64,000 nucleotides of DNA from Methylobacterium sp. NMS14P (GCF_028583545.1 NZ_CP087106.1:1364001-1428000), one strand, 5' to 3'. Numbered from the stretch's first letter, positions 1-10,274 are shown. Translations and numbers: made by a program. Notes: a model not told the origin generated them from the sequence alone.

Positions 1-74
1 TGGAAGCGGGAGTCGTCGAGAGCGGCCTGGAAGGTGTCGCGGGTCTGCGTGAGAAAATCGACGATCGCGCTCAT
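1..74 (-). CDS. SIS-domain phosphosugar isomerase, N-terminal fragment (cut by window edge)
   Basis: Only the first 24 codons are present, reading MSAIVDFLTQTRDTFQ and onward off the left edge. A good ribosome site (GAGGTGAG) lies just before the ATG. The start resembles GmhA-type sedoheptulose-7-phosphate isomerases, which open with a helix of this kind, and the two genes upstream on the same strand (epimerase and HddA-like kinase) fit the same nucleotide-heptose pathway. The identification rests mainly on that context, because the fragment contains no catalytic motif. It could be another small protein of the surface-sugar locus. Confidence 0.45.
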   Translation of the reverse strand, partial: MSAIVDFLTQTRDTFQAALDDSRF

Positions 75-155
75 GCTCACCTCGGTCCGTCCCCGCGCCG
101 GCCGACCTCTCGGGCCAACCGGCGGGCGTTCGCTGCTGGGCTCCGGTCACCCGGA

Positions 156-1088
156 TCAGGCGTTGGCGAACCGCGAGTTGCGTATCATTCGGAAGCCCTT
201 GATCAGTTCCTTGATGCCCCGGTCGAGATCGAAATCGGGGAACCAGCCGGTCGCCTCCAGCTTCTCGTTGGACACGATATAGTCGCGCTTGTCGGGATCC
301 TCGCCGATCGGGGCCTCGACGTAGACGAAGTTCGGAACGTGCACCTTGATGCGTTCGCAGAGTTCCAGCTTCGACAGGTTGGCGCTCGACAGGCCGAGAT
401 TGTACGCCTCGCCACGCATCCGGTCGTAATTGTCCATCCCGTAGATGAACCCTTTGGCGACATCGCGGATGTGGATGTAGTTGCGCTTGAAGTGGCCCTC
501 GAACACCAGGAGCGCCCGGTCGGTCACGGCCCGGTGCGTGAAGTCATTGACGAGGAGGTCGAGCCGCATCCGCGGCGCCATGCCGAACACCGTCGCCAGC
601 CGCAGGCTGACGCCGCGCCCGCTGTCGAGCACCGCCTTCTCGGCCTCGACCTTGGTGGTGCCGTAGAGCGAGATCGGCCGCAGGGGCGAGTCCTCGGTGC
701 AGAACTTGCCGGCCTCGCCGACGCCGTAACCCGAGTTGGTCGTCGGGTAGACGATCCTCTGCTCGCCGCCCGCACGCTCGACTAGGGCAATCACGGCGTC
801 GCGGTTGAGCGTCGTGGCGCCGATCGCGTCCTCCTTGCAGAGGGGCGCGCCGACCAGGGCCGCGAGAGGGATGAGCACGTCGTGCTTCGGGATCAGCTCG
901 TCCAGGATGCGCGTGTCGCGCGCGTCGCCCTTGATCGGCTCGAACGTGTCATACTGGCAGGCCGAGAACAGGTCCGGGGCTCCGGACTTGAACGTGTCGA
1001 GCACCGTCACGTGGTGCCCGCGCTCAAGCAGCATCGGCACCAGGATCGTCCCGATATAGCCCGCGCCGCCGGTGATCAGAATTCGCAT
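156..1088 (-). CDS. NAD-dependent sugar epimerase/dehydratase (extended SDR)
   Basis: The 310-residue protein has the extended SDR layout: the dinucleotide motif GGAGYIG at residues 7-13 and the catalytic YxxxK (YGTTK, Tyr142/Lys146). Family members oxidise and re-reduce or dehydrate nucleotide-linked sugars in the cytoplasm. A GAGAGG ribosome site precedes the ATG. The gene sits 67 bases after the HddA-like kinase and 81 bases before an isomerase-like start, all on one strand, so an operon is likely. In that setting it may modify a nucleotide-heptose for surface polysaccharide. Substrate and exact reaction (epimerase, dehydratase or reductase) cannot be read from the motifs. Confidence 0.88.
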   Translation of the reverse strand: MRILITGGAGYIGTILVPMLLERGHHVTVLDTFKSGAPDLFSACQYDTFEPIKGDARDTRILDELIPKHDVLIPLAALVGAPLCKEDAIGATTLNRDAVIALVERAGGEQRIVYPTTNSGYGVGEAGKFCTEDSPLRPISLYGTTKVEAEKAVLDSGRGVSLRLATVFGMAPRMRLDLLVNDFTHRAVTDRALLVFEGHFKRNYIHIRDVAKGFIYGMDNYDRMRGEAYNLGLSSANLSKLELCERIKVHVPNFVYVEAPIGEDPDKRDYIVSNEKLEATGWFPDFDLDRGIKELIKGFRMIRNSRFANA

Positions 1089-1155
1089 CGTTGCCTCTCG
1101 TCGCGATGGGTCCGAGGCCCGGCTGCGGCCGGGCTGGGGCCTGTGAGGACGCCGC

Positions 1156-2157
1156 TCAGCGCGTCTGGCGATAGATCAGGGTGGACCCGTCGACGTCGAT
1201 GCCGATCGGAACGACGGACAGCGGCGCGACCCGCTCGATCAGGGCCGGAAGCCGAGCGGGATCGATCAGAGCGAGGAAGAAGCCGCCCCCGCCCGCGCCG
1301 CACAGCTTCGCCCCGTAGGCCCCCGACGCGGTGATCGCTTCGAACAGATCGTCGAGCACCGCGTTCGAGACCTCACGCGACAGGGTTCGCTTGATGCGCC
1401 ACGAGGCGGAGAGCATCTCGCCGAGTTGCGTGAGCCAGCCGCTCGTTCCGGCCTCCAGCAGCGAGACACATTCCTCGACGAGGCGGTAGAGTTCGGACAG
1501 TTCCTTGTCGATCGCGCGCGCGCGGGTCACCGCGATCTGCGCGGCGACCGTTGTCGTTGCGCGCCGCGCGATGCCTGTATGGACCAACACCATCGACGCG
1601 TTGAGTTGCTGTATGGCAGCAGCGCTCATCTGAACAGGCGAGATCCGAATCGCGGAGCCATTAAAATCGAAACGGTTGATCCCCCCGAAGGCCGCGTGGA
1701 GCTGATCCTGGACGCCAACGTTCTCGCGCAAAATTTCACGTTCGACTTCGATCGCCTTCTTCGACAACTCGATCTTCGTAGGCTTTTGATTCAATATCGC
1801 GTAGATCGTACGCAAGAAACCGACGGTGAAAGCCGAAGAAGAGCCCAATCCGCTGCCCGCCGCAGGTAAATCGGAGATGATGCTCATATCGAGTCTACGG
1901 GTCACATTGAAATGCTTCAATACTTCTCGAACGACAGGATGTTCAATTTCTGAGATATTGTTGCAATGCTCAACACGAGAGTAACTTAATCGATAATTAT
2001 AATCCTGGCAGCCAATCAGATCGAGCGCCGCGATGATGATATACTTATCGATCGCCGCGCCGACGACAGCGCCCGGGGCGCGCTCAAAATACTCTGGGTA
2101 ATCGGTGCCGCCACCAAACAAACTAATCCGTAGGGGTGTCCGCGTAACCGTCAGCAT
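1156..2157 (-). CDS. hddA: GHMP-family sugar kinase, D-glycero-D-manno-heptose-7-phosphate kinase-like
   Basis: From the chosen ATG the protein has 333 residues and begins MLTVTRTPLRISLFGGGTD, the usual N-terminus of HddA/WcbL kinases. The GHMP ATP-binding loop is seen as GSGLGSSSAFTVG and the C-terminal motif as GAKLCGAGGGGFF. HddA phosphorylates D-glycero-alpha-D-manno-heptose 7-phosphate on the way to GDP-heptose. An in-frame extension of 42 codons upstream is open but unlike the family, so the internal ATG was preferred even though its ribosome site is weak. The upstream flank is markedly AT-richer. A fucokinase or galactokinase-like role is possible but less likely given the epimerase and isomerase neighbours. 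Confidence 0.82.
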   Translation of the reverse strand: MLTVTRTPLRISLFGGGTDYPEYFERAPGAVVGAAIDKYIIIAALDLIGCQDYNYRLSYSRVEHCNNISEIEHPVVREVLKHFNVTRRLDMSIISDLPAAGSGLGSSSAFTVGFLRTIYAILNQKPTKIELSKKAIEVEREILRENVGVQDQLHAAFGGINRFDFNGSAIRISPVQMSAAAIQQLNASMVLVHTGIARRATTTVAAQIAVTRARAIDKELSELYRLVEECVSLLEAGTSGWLTQLGEMLSASWRIKRTLSREVSNAVLDDLFEAITASGAYGAKLCGAGGGGFFLALIDPARLPALIERVAPLSVVPIGIDVDGSTLIYRQTR

Positions 2158-2889
2158 AGCATTATTCCGAACACTCAACAGCTTCGGCGAACCCGCCTGC
2201 ACCATACAGCCTTTTATATTTCCCCTAACCGTCACCCAGTCCATATTTTGAGGACCGACCTCGCGAATATGACAAAATCGCAAAGTGATTCGTAAAAATA
2301 TCTATGACACAGCACACCCATGCAACTTTAGCCTAATTTTTTGATCAAAAAATTCATTTGACCGCCGAAAATTGACGGGGATTTGTGTTTTGCAGTTAAA
2401 CAACCTTAACATGCTTCATTTTGATTCTGCCGACCAACACTCGCCGGGTCGATTGGCGGCGACAGGCTGGAGCACGGGCAACAGACCTACGCCCAATGCG
2501 CCATCACGTCGCCTGTCGCGCAACTCAGCCGTAATGACCATGAAGCGCAGAACCTGATACCGTGACTAGGCCCAACTCCACTTCTTTCTGCTTTACCGAC
2601 GACGCGTTCGACAAATTCGTGATCAAATCAACGATACCAAAGCAATTGCCAGCTCTGGGATACATCGGATAGCATCACAACTTTGGGAGAAAACCTTCCA
2701 GACGCAGCGTGCTCACATTATGGTTAAGAAAGTGTCAACAATCTCAAGCTGCCCCTACCGCAGCTCTTCGATATCATGCCACGCGGCACCCTTATTAACT
2801 TCAAGCGGCCGGAAGGTCACGATTCAGCAATTCGCTGGCGCAACGCGTGCGCCAGCGAATAACGTCGACGAGATGCGGCAGAAGGCGGC
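2158..2889. other. AT-rich intergenic stretch
   Basis: This 730-base gap separates the kinase start from the recombinase stop. It is clearly AT-richer than the flanks (runs such as TTTTTTGATC near 2338). It should hold the promoter of the heptose operon, but I see no confident promoter pair, RNA gene or conserved coding frame. Confidence 0.5.
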
Positions 2890-3885
2890 CTACAGTCCGG
2901 CTTTCGGACCGTGATCGTCAACGCTCTCAATTTTCGCAAGATCTTTACGAAATGCGTTGACCTGCGCAACTGCAATAGGATCTGCGGTCGTCACGATCGG
3001 ACGGAACCCTTTCGCCGAACGGGCTGGTGCATAGTTGCGGGAGGCGGTGTGGATCGAGCGGTGCCCCAGAATCGCGGCAATTACCTCCGGCGGAAGGTCC
3101 ACCTTCATCCGGGCAGTCGCAACATGGCGTAGTGTGTATGGGCAGGCGGGATGAATTCTTAGACTGGGGCACATCTTTCCCGCCTTGATCGACGCCGCTG
3201 TCATTGCGCGGGCAACGTTCTGGTGGATCGTCTCCCACGTCTCGCTGACGAGCGCATCGGCTATTCGATCGAGAGATGCGGCCAGCGATGCAACGTAGTC
3301 GTCCCCAAATCCGTCCAGCGGCAGCCTTCGCGTCGGCCCATTGCCACGGTCATTGGTGTTTTTGGCGTTCTGAATAACGAGATAGCCATCGACAATCTGA
3401 GCTGTCTCCCACTCTACGGGGCGCAATCCGAGGTCGACGCCAAAAAAGACCTGCGCCTGGGCGATGGGGGCGTGACGATGTCCCACCTCGCAAAGGGCGA
3501 GCAAGAGAGCGTGGGCCTCGGCCGGTGTCAGACTCTTCCGCTTCTTCGCGCTCGTCTGCCGCTTGGTGCGCACGCACGGTATGGGCGTCACAAGGCGGCC
3601 AGTCTCACAATCGGTCGCGTTCAGGCGCTGCAACGCCCTTACCAAACGCGGATGGTTGGGATGTTTGCGGCTCGTTTCAACGAAAGCAAAGCGCAGCGCT
3701 GCCCGAGTATGCCGGATCGTGCTCTCTGACCACCTTCCGTGCTGTCCCAAGAAATAATCAACCACGTCGACGGGGGATGGGGCCTGCTGGTCGAGCTCGC
3801 GACCGACCATGCCAATGAAGGCTCGAGCCGTGGCCGCATAATCCCGTCGTGTCGTCTCGCTCTGCCCTGTTACCGCTACGCTCAT
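2890..3885 (-). CDS. tyrosine recombinase/phage-type integrase
   Basis: The 331-residue protein starts MSVAVTGQSETTRRDYAATA, a SAM-like N-terminal DNA-binding region, followed by a catalytic domain with the first Arg in GLRPVEW, an LGHRS box and the nucleophile Tyr in NYAPA. Such enzymes integrate or excise mobile DNA through a 3'-phosphotyrosyl link. The box that usually reads HxLR reads YTLR here, so the first His is replaced by Tyr. The upstream in-frame extension (to 4116) is Ser/Arg-rich and is taken as non-coding. The neighbours are IS remnants, consistent with an accessory region. No attachment repeat was found. Confidence 0.85.
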   Translation of the reverse strand: MSVAVTGQSETTRRDYAATARAFIGMVGRELDQQAPSPVDVVDYFLGQHGRWSESTIRHTRAALRFAFVETSRKHPNHPRLVRALQRLNATDCETGRLVTPIPCVRTKRQTSAKKRKSLTPAEAHALLLALCEVGHRHAPIAQAQVFFGVDLGLRPVEWETAQIVDGYLVIQNAKNTNDRGNGPTRRLPLDGFGDDYVASLAASLDRIADALVSETWETIHQNVARAMTAASIKAGKMCPSLRIHPACPYTLRHVATARMKVDLPPEVIAAILGHRSIHTASRNYAPARSAKGFRPIVTTADPIAVAQVNAFRKDLAKIESVDDHGPKAGL

Positions 3886-4228
3886 GATCCAAAACTCTAC
3901 GTTACTTCCACCAAGGAGGCGGGGGTGACTGGCCGAATGCGAACCGCGCAGCGGACTGTTACCGTCTGCGTTACCCCCGCTTGATCTCTCGCGATCCGCG
4001 TGTGCCACGAGACAGGAGACAATGGCCCGCGATCGACCACGGCGGAGCTTCGTAGATCGGCATGAAAAAGACAAAGCGCGTTCGTCGAGCGATCCTCTAA
4101 GACCTGCACCCACCAAAAAAATGACGTTCTCTCGACTGAGTCAAAGCGCAACTCGGGCAGACCGATTTTGAGCCATCTTGCGTCTTTCATCGGGCTCCAC
4201 AATGCTACGATCAGGAGCGGAGATCGGC
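3886..4228. other. intergenic region upstream of the recombinase
   Basis: No supported gene, RNA or clear promoter is seen. It lies between the divergent recombinase start and a doubtful plus-strand open frame. Confidence 0.4.
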
Positions 4229-6847
4229 ATGCGGACCGCACGTTTTACCCCCGGCGACATCGTCACCTCGGTGAGGCTCGAGCTCTTCTCTCGTAGGGAG
4301 AGCGATGCGCGGATCAAGGAACTGTTCGCGCCGCTGACGACGGAGTCGATCATCGCGCTGCGGGGAGATCTCGATGGGGCGTTGACACGCTTTCATGCGC
4401 TGCTGACTGCCGCATTCGTCGTGACTTGCAACGGGACCCGCCGTTCGGTGGCGGAGACGATGCTGGTTGGCGCGATCTGCATCGCAGAGGGGCCACGTGT
4501 TCGCGCGGCGCGTCCGGCTTGGATCGCGCAGCATCTGGCTCTGCTGGACGAATACTTCGGCGTCCACCGGGTTCTGGCGATCGTGATGCATGAGTACGAG
4601 GACAGGTGCGAGATCCGTTCGCTGCTGCGCCCCACAGACGATGGCCTCCACGCTAACCGAGAATGGGGCCAGCGCTGCGCGAAGAGCGCCTCCTCATCTC
4701 CGAGGACGGAGCGCGGGACAAAAGCAGCTGGGATCAGAAGAAGGATACCGGTTGAACTGCAGACCCGTGCCGCCATCCGCTTGCGGCTGCGTATCGCGGT
4801 TGACAACTCGCTTACGACCACCGCGGGATCCGTCATGACAGATGCGCCTGAGTCTCCAATCGTTGGAGTGTTCAGGAGTGAACGCGAGATCCAACATTCG
4901 CGCGACGTTTCGGAGGGGATCAGTACGTCGCTGTTCGGCGGTACAGCGATTGCTGCAACCCCGGCGGCAATGTCGCCGGCTACAGTCGCGCCCGGCTGTG
5001 CAGGTACATCGTCCCCTGACGACGCAGTTTATATATCTGATCCGTCGAACAACGTCGTGCTGAGAAGCCGCGCATGTCGCACGACCGTGGTTCGTAGCAT
5101 GACTATCTCAAAGAACGGGGAGGTGTCGTCCCCTCCTATTTTGTGCCGCTCAAATAGGGGCGCGCGCATGCACTCCACGGTGGATGACCAGATCGCCACG
5201 ACCCTGCTCATAGGAACGCCGAAAACCCGTGACCGCGAAGACGCTAAAACTGAAAAAATCGAATACGAAGACCGCCTACCACGTGACTTAGGTCAGGTTT
5301 CACAGATCTGGGCCCGTCAAGCGAGAGGCGAACGGCATCCGCCCCCCACGAATGGAAACGAACCAATTTTCAGCGCTCCACCTGTTGTGCCAGCGTGCGA
5401 TGAATACTGTTTCGATCGCGTTCTTTGCGGCGGATCTGAGTCATCGCGTGGCCATTACGGGTTGACGGAGAGACGCACAGCCAGTCCGCCCGAACTTCGT
5501 GCGCTCGAGCATTTTCAACGGGCTGATTTGCCCGTCGACAGGGCTCGTCGACCATGGTGTCGCGATCCTTCCGATCAGCGCCTCCCGGTCACGCCGCAGA
5601 TTGTCTGCGAATCTCCCCCGCAGCGTCGCGAACGCCGCCGTGAACCAAGTCCCGAGGCTCTCGACGTACTGCTGTCGGGCGAGGTCGGCAAAGCGTACAG
5701 AAATCGCGGCTCTCTGCGGCGCTGCGAAACTGACGCGGCCGTACATGGTACGCTTGAGCATCTTCAGCCGGCCGATCTGCCCTTCGGCCTGGGCGTTGCT
5801 TCAGAACGTCGTCAGTGCAGTCTGGACCGCCCGCCGATTCTGCGCCAAGTTAGCCGCGAAGGTTTCCAACGCCGCGACGCCGCAGGTGCGCGTTTCGAGG
5901 AGCCACCTACCGAGTTCGCCCACCGGATCGGCCAGTTGGTCGCCATCCAGGCCGCAGGCGCGCATCAACTTCGTGAACCGCTGCGTCAGATCGACAATGC
6001 GTACCACTTCGGCATCCTGCCAGATCCGAGTGAGGTCGGCCGCGGCATGGGACGGCAACGTCGTGATGGTCCGAACCGTGGTCCAGGCCAGCTGCTTTCG
6101 AGAAGCAAGTGTTTCTGGTCTGAGAACCGTTGCGCGCGTCGGGCCAGCCCCCGACAACCATTTGTGGGCGATGCTCCGCCGTGGCGGCGTACACCGCTCG
6201 GCAATGTAGCGATGCACCTGCCGATGAGTTCCAGCAAAGCCCTGGTCGCGGATCTCGCGTCAGAGCGCCATGGCGCTCTCGCAGCTCTCGGCCATGCGCT
6301 GCTCCAGATGGGCGAGATTGGGATCGAGGCGAGACGGATTGGGCCGCTGGTTCGCGCGCTCGGGGAAGCTCTTAATCTGGGCGTACTTGCGCACGGTCGC
6401 GCGCGCCAACCCTGTAGCGCGACCGATCGCCAGGAGGGTCGCACCTGCCAGATAACCCCGACGCACGTCCTCGTAGGCTGCAAGCCGCCGAGCGCGACTG
6501 TCACGACTCCTCGTGATCTCAGCGGCGCTGCGGCGGTAGGCGCGCAGGCGATCCCCGGGATGGCGGCCATCACCGATAGACAGAGCGGGCAACTGACACA
6601 GCCGACTGTCGACGCGGCCGAGCCAGCGTTCGAGCGGTGGGCGCATGTTCAGGAGGTGATGCCATCGATCAGCGACCGGAAGCACAACTGGCGCGCGAGC
6701 GGTGAGCGCTTGGGCGTGCTCGGTGGACCGGTCGCGGGCGACGATCTGGATGCCGGGATCGCGACGCAGCCAGTCGGTGACGGCCACTCCCGAACGGTCG
6801 GGCAGCAGGTCGATTGGGCGACTGCATTCGAGATCGACGAGGCGTAG
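4229..6847 (+). other. long open frame; only the first part could be a gene
   Basis: An ATG at 4229 (MRTARFTPGDIVTSVRLELF) is preceded by GGAG at good spacing, and the first 150 or so codons read like a plausible soluble alpha-helical protein (for example LLDEYFGVHRVLAIVMHEYE). I do not recognise a family. The frame then stays open by chance for more than 2.6 kb. Beyond about 4700 the translation is low-complexity and Arg-rich, and from 5441 it is antisense to a decayed transposase. If a real gene exists, its original 3' end was probably lost to that insertion. Confidence 0.3.
5441..5656 (-). pseudogene. second ISL3 transposase C-terminal fragment
   Basis: Immediately after the C-terminal box of the first copy (TMYGR near 5743), the same reading frame runs into a second version of the family C-terminus: LRRDREALIGRIATPWSTSP followed by DGQISPLKMLERTKFGR. 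This repeats the domain end just passed, with different residues, so two diverged ISL3 copies have been joined. The fragment covers about 70 codons and ends at a stop at 5441. Confidence 0.65.
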
Positions 6848-7177
6848 GCCGTAAGCTCGTCTTTTGCGGAGAAGCCGATCATCGATGCCTACGACGCGAG
6901 ACCGATTCACGCTCAGCAGCGGCAGTGGACAGGGCGCAGGATCGTATCAGGCGTCGGTCTGCATACTCAGGCGGGCACCGGCCTCGCCACCAGCTGCAAG
7001 CCAAGCCCAATCCGGGTTTGAGCCTGCGCGCGGCGGCATCAGCCGCGGGAATGGCTGTGCGAAGATACCGCAGCGGCCGGCAGGATGATGGCAGCAGAAG
7101 CTCGAACGCAAGGGCGCAGCGTCATGGGGTGACCGAGGTTCGGTAGAGCAACCTGGCAGGTACGAGGGCAGGATCAT
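5441..7177 (-). mobile_element. decayed ISL3-family insertion sequence (transposase pseudogene)
   Basis: Read on the minus strand from 7177, fragments of one ISL3-type transposase follow in order: CGIFAQPFPRLMPPRA (end of the N-terminal zinc region), a frameshift near 6947, SRVVGIDDRLLRKRRAYG with LECSRPIDLLPDRS, a UGA at 6260-6262 where homologues have Trp (AL-stop-REIRDQGF), HRQVHRYIAE, a second UGA at 5801-5803 where Trp is expected (F-stop-SNAQAEGQI), then LKMLKRTMYGR. Both UGA codons are in frame with conserved sequence on each side, so these are TGG-to-TGA changes. The zinc-finger N-terminus is largely missing. The element cannot encode a working transposase. Terminal repeats were not resolved. 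Confidence 0.85.
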
Positions 7178-7793
7178 CGTAACCTCGAAGTGCCGTCCCC
7201 GTCACCGCGACCCCTCCACGCAAAACGCGGAGAAATCACGAAGCAATTGAGCATCATGTGATTTCTGTTCCCAGGCGTTAGTCCCTTCGAATGCCGTGTC
7301 TTCTGTATATCCATGCAGGCTAAACACCTACTTTAGCTATGTAACTTCGGCCGGGACTAGCTGAGCTTCCGGCGAACCTGCTCTACAGCCGCTCACGCCT
7401 CCGCCTGCCGAAGGGCACAGGCAATCTGATCGTTCATGAGGCGTTTGCGAAGCAAGGCGGCCACCTGCCTCAAGGCTCAGGATGCTCGAAGAAAATGCGT
7501 TCGGCGCAAATCAATCTTTTGGACAAGGTTCAATCGGTGAACGCTAGCGGATCTATCCAATCACTGAGCAATTGTATAAAATATTTAATTCAAATGGCGC
7601 GGGCCAGCAGGCGATTCCAATGGGATTTCTGCTAGGCGGACGGCATCATGTGGGAGTACTTCTCACAAAAATCTCTCGCCACGATAGAGGTATGCTTAGA
7701 CCAACGTTGCGCCTGCTCGAAAAATAGGGAGACATTCCGCTGGTTGCGGTGTATGAGCGACGCCCCGTTCAACCTAAGATAGGCAGGAAGCGG
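7178..7793. other. intergenic stretch between IS remnant and glycan genes
   Basis: About 600 bases with no supported coding frame. Base composition falls from GC-rich to AT-rich across it (AT-rich from about 7500), marking the edge of the lower-GC segment that carries the next two genes. No RNA gene or terminator is evident. Confidence 0.4.
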
Positions 7794-8597
7794 ATGAGTG
7801 CAGAGGCCAGTGTAATAATTGAACCGCGCTTCGAAGCGCCATGGCACGACGCATTAAATAGCCGATGCTATTGGTACCACTCGATGCAATTTCCGGATGG
7901 CGAAGCCGTTCAAGGCAGTTGGCAGATCGATGACTTCCTTCAATACATTGGCAGCTATAATTTACAAGGCAAGACCGTGCTGGATGTCGGCACAGCGTCT
8001 GGTTTTTTGGCTTTCAATGCAGAGAAACACGGCGCTCAAGTCACCGGCTTGGATGCTGCCTCGACCGTTGAATTCCGGCACATGCCGTTCGCCAGCACCC
8101 TCTCTTACCGCGACATAAAACAATCACGAGCCATATGGGAAAGAGAAAACCTTATACCGATCAAAAATTCCTGGTGGTATGCTTGGCATAAGTTCAATAG
8201 CAAGGCTAAGTGCGTATATGCACCAATCGCAGAACTCTACGAATGGCCGGAACAGACATTCGACGTGGTGATGGCGGGTGCAATAGTCGAACATCTCTCG
8301 GATCCGGTTTATTCAATTGGAGCCTGGGCCCGGCTTGCCAAGGAAGCCGTACTGATTCCCTTCACGGACGTGCTTCCGCTTGATGAACTCGTCATCCATC
8401 CAATCACGAACTTGGACGACCCAAATGTATTTTATGTTTGGTGGCACTTATCGCGCGGCCTCTATATCAAAATTTTCGACAATCTTGGATTCGATGTTTC
8501 ATTCGCTGAAGCATACGCGATTCATAATGACGACATAGCAGGATCCACGCTGGCAAAACGCCCGTCTATCATAGCAACCCGCAGACGCAATGCTTAA
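7794..8597 (+). CDS. class I SAM-dependent methyltransferase
   Basis: The 267-residue protein carries the SAM-binding motif I as KTVLDVGTASGFLAF near residue 70, with the acidic end of strand 2 in VTGLDA and an FDVVMAGAIVEHL segment typical of motif IV. It transfers a methyl group from S-adenosylmethionine to a small or sugar substrate that cannot be named. The ATG at 7794 was chosen over an in-frame GTG at 7749 because AGGAAG precedes it. It is followed 27 bases later by a glycosyltransferase, suggesting a two-gene glycan-modification unit. Codon use is clearly less GC-rich than the surroundings, pointing to transfer. Confidence 0.8.
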   Translation: MSAEASVIIEPRFEAPWHDALNSRCYWYHSMQFPDGEAVQGSWQIDDFLQYIGSYNLQGKTVLDVGTASGFLAFNAEKHGAQVTGLDAASTVEFRHMPFASTLSYRDIKQSRAIWERENLIPIKNSWWYAWHKFNSKAKCVYAPIAELYEWPEQTFDVVMAGAIVEHLSDPVYSIGAWARLAKEAVLIPFTDVLPLDELVIHPITNLDDPNVFYVWWHLSRGLYIKIFDNLGFDVSFAEAYAIHNDDIAGSTLAKRPSIIATRRRNA

Positions 8598-8624
8598 GCA
8601 AACTGCACGCATCGGGAGATCTCT

Positions 8625-9467
8625 GTGGAGAAACAGCCACTCGCTGTCGTCACGATGACGTACAATGAAAAAGCGCTGCTTCCGGTCTGGCTAGAGCACT
8701 ACAAACGGCAGATTGGGCTTGAGCACTGCTATGTCATTGATCACGGTTCCGACGATGGCTCAACTGAAAACATAGACGCGAGTCTAATAAGGCTCCCACG
8801 CACTCCGATGGATGAGAGTGCGCGGGCGCAAACGGTATGCGACTTCTGCGCCTCCTTATTCATCGGCTATAAGCGCGTTCTTTTTACAGATGCCGACGAG
8901 CTCGTTGTCCCAGATCCAGCCATATCGTCGAATTTGGGCTCATACGCTGCGGATCATAATCTGCCCCACGTCGTGACCATGTTTGGTGTCGATGTGCTCC
9001 ATGTCGCTGAAGAGAGTGCCATCGATTTCAAGGCGCCAATTTCTCATCAGCGTTGCTTTGCTCGGCCTCTTTCTGCATTGTGCAAGCCCACGCTGATCGC
9101 TGGACGAACTGATTGGATGCACGGATTTCATTGCATCGTCGGCAATCATCGACCAAATTTCGCCGACCTTTTCTTATTCCATATCGCCCATTGCGACAAT
9201 GGGATTTTGTACGAACGACAGAAGAAGCGAAACGCTGCTACACCAACTAGCATTGAAGCATCACATCATTCAATACCACCGGACAAGTTCATAGATCACA
9301 TTCAAAACGAGGTTGCGAGTCTGCCTCGCCGCGTCATAGAGATGCGACGGGGAGAGAAACATTTCGAAGATACGAAACGTGTCTTTGCAGATCAAATCGA
9401 AAAGAAGGATTGGATCGCTGCGCCAGACATCTGGCGTATACCGAGCCGTTTCTCTGGCACCTTCTAG
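8625..9467 (+). CDS. glycosyltransferase family 2-like protein
   Basis: The 280-residue protein opens with the GT-A fold pattern LAVVTMTYNEKALLPVWLEH, then YVIDHGSDDGSTENI and the metal-binding DxD as FTDADELV. These place it with GT2-type inverting glycosyltransferases that use nucleotide-sugar donors in the cytoplasm or at the inner membrane. The start is GTG at 8625, with GGGAG six bases upstream. It shares the low-GC composition of the preceding methyltransferase. Donor and acceptor are unknown; the local context suggests decoration of a surface polysaccharide or protein. Confidence 0.82.
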   Translation: MEKQPLAVVTMTYNEKALLPVWLEHYKRQIGLEHCYVIDHGSDDGSTENIDASLIRLPRTPMDESARAQTVCDFCASLFIGYKRVLFTDADELVVPDPAISSNLGSYAADHNLPHVVTMFGVDVLHVAEESAIDFKAPISHQRCFARPLSALCKPTLIAGRTDWMHGFHCIVGNHRPNFADLFLFHIAHCDNGILYERQKKRNAATPTSIEASHHSIPPDKFIDHIQNEVASLPRRVIEMRRGEKHFEDTKRVFADQIEKKDWIAAPDIWRIPSRFSGTF

Positions 9468-9602
9468 GTTCGCTAAGGCCAGACACAACGCACGCCTCAC
9501 AGAAGTGCTCAATGGCCGACTTGATTCTCGTTGTGCCCCCTGTCGCCTACCGTATAGTCTCGGCGTCGCGCATCTCTGTTTTTCGGAGATCGGGGCGCCG
9601 GC

Positions 9603-10244
9603 TCATCGCTCTGCTTCAAGGTGGCGAAGGACGGGCATGATGCCGTTCCTGCGCAGATCGGTGGCCAGCCAATCGACGTCGTAGCCCTTGTTGGCGCTCG
9701 GGCGGCGGATCCGGCCCGGCGCCTCGACCAGCAATACTGGGGCGGTTGTGACGTCGCTGGCGTTGCCCGGCGTCAGCGGGAGGACGTTGGGCCGGCCGAG
9801 GACATCGCTGAGAGCGTGGATCTCGGTCGTCTGGCCGCCGCGCGACGAGCCGATGACCTGCGCCCTCGCCCCCTTTCCCTCCATGGACAGACCGGTGAGC
9901 CCGGGCGAAACTGCTGTCGAGAGTGCCTGCGTTGCCGGCCCACCCGGCCTCGGCCAGCGCGGAGAGCATTGCCTTCCAGAAGCCGCGCCGCGACCAGCGA
10001 TTGAAGCGGTTGTAGACCGTGGTGCGCGGGTCATACGCGGCCGGGCAGTCGCACCAGCGGCGCCCGACGTCGGGACGTGCAGGATGCCCGAGATGATCTG
10101 CCGGTCGTCCTTCCGCCCGCGGCCGGGCTGGCTCCTGGGCATGAACGGCTCGGTCATCGCCTTACTGCTCGTCCGAGAGTCAGAACAGGTTCGCCATCGC
10201 CACCTCCAGGCTGCAAACGGCCGCCTGGAATCACAAACTGCCAA
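9603..10244 (-). pseudogene. IS5-family transposase remnant, frameshifted and 3'-truncated
   Basis: On the minus strand, DDRQIISGILHV matches the start of IS5-type DDE transposases. The frame then slips: FARAHRSVHGGKGG is read in a second frame, and the original frame resumes with TTEIHALSDVLGRPNVLPLT and NKGYDVDWLATDLRRNG. The sequence stops after PVLRHLEAER, before the last third of the usual protein, so the third catalytic acidic residue is missing. It is a dead copy. Terminal inverted repeats were not identified. Confidence 0.8.
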
Positions 10245-10274
10245 ACCCTACAATACCCTGGCTCGGTTCACTCC

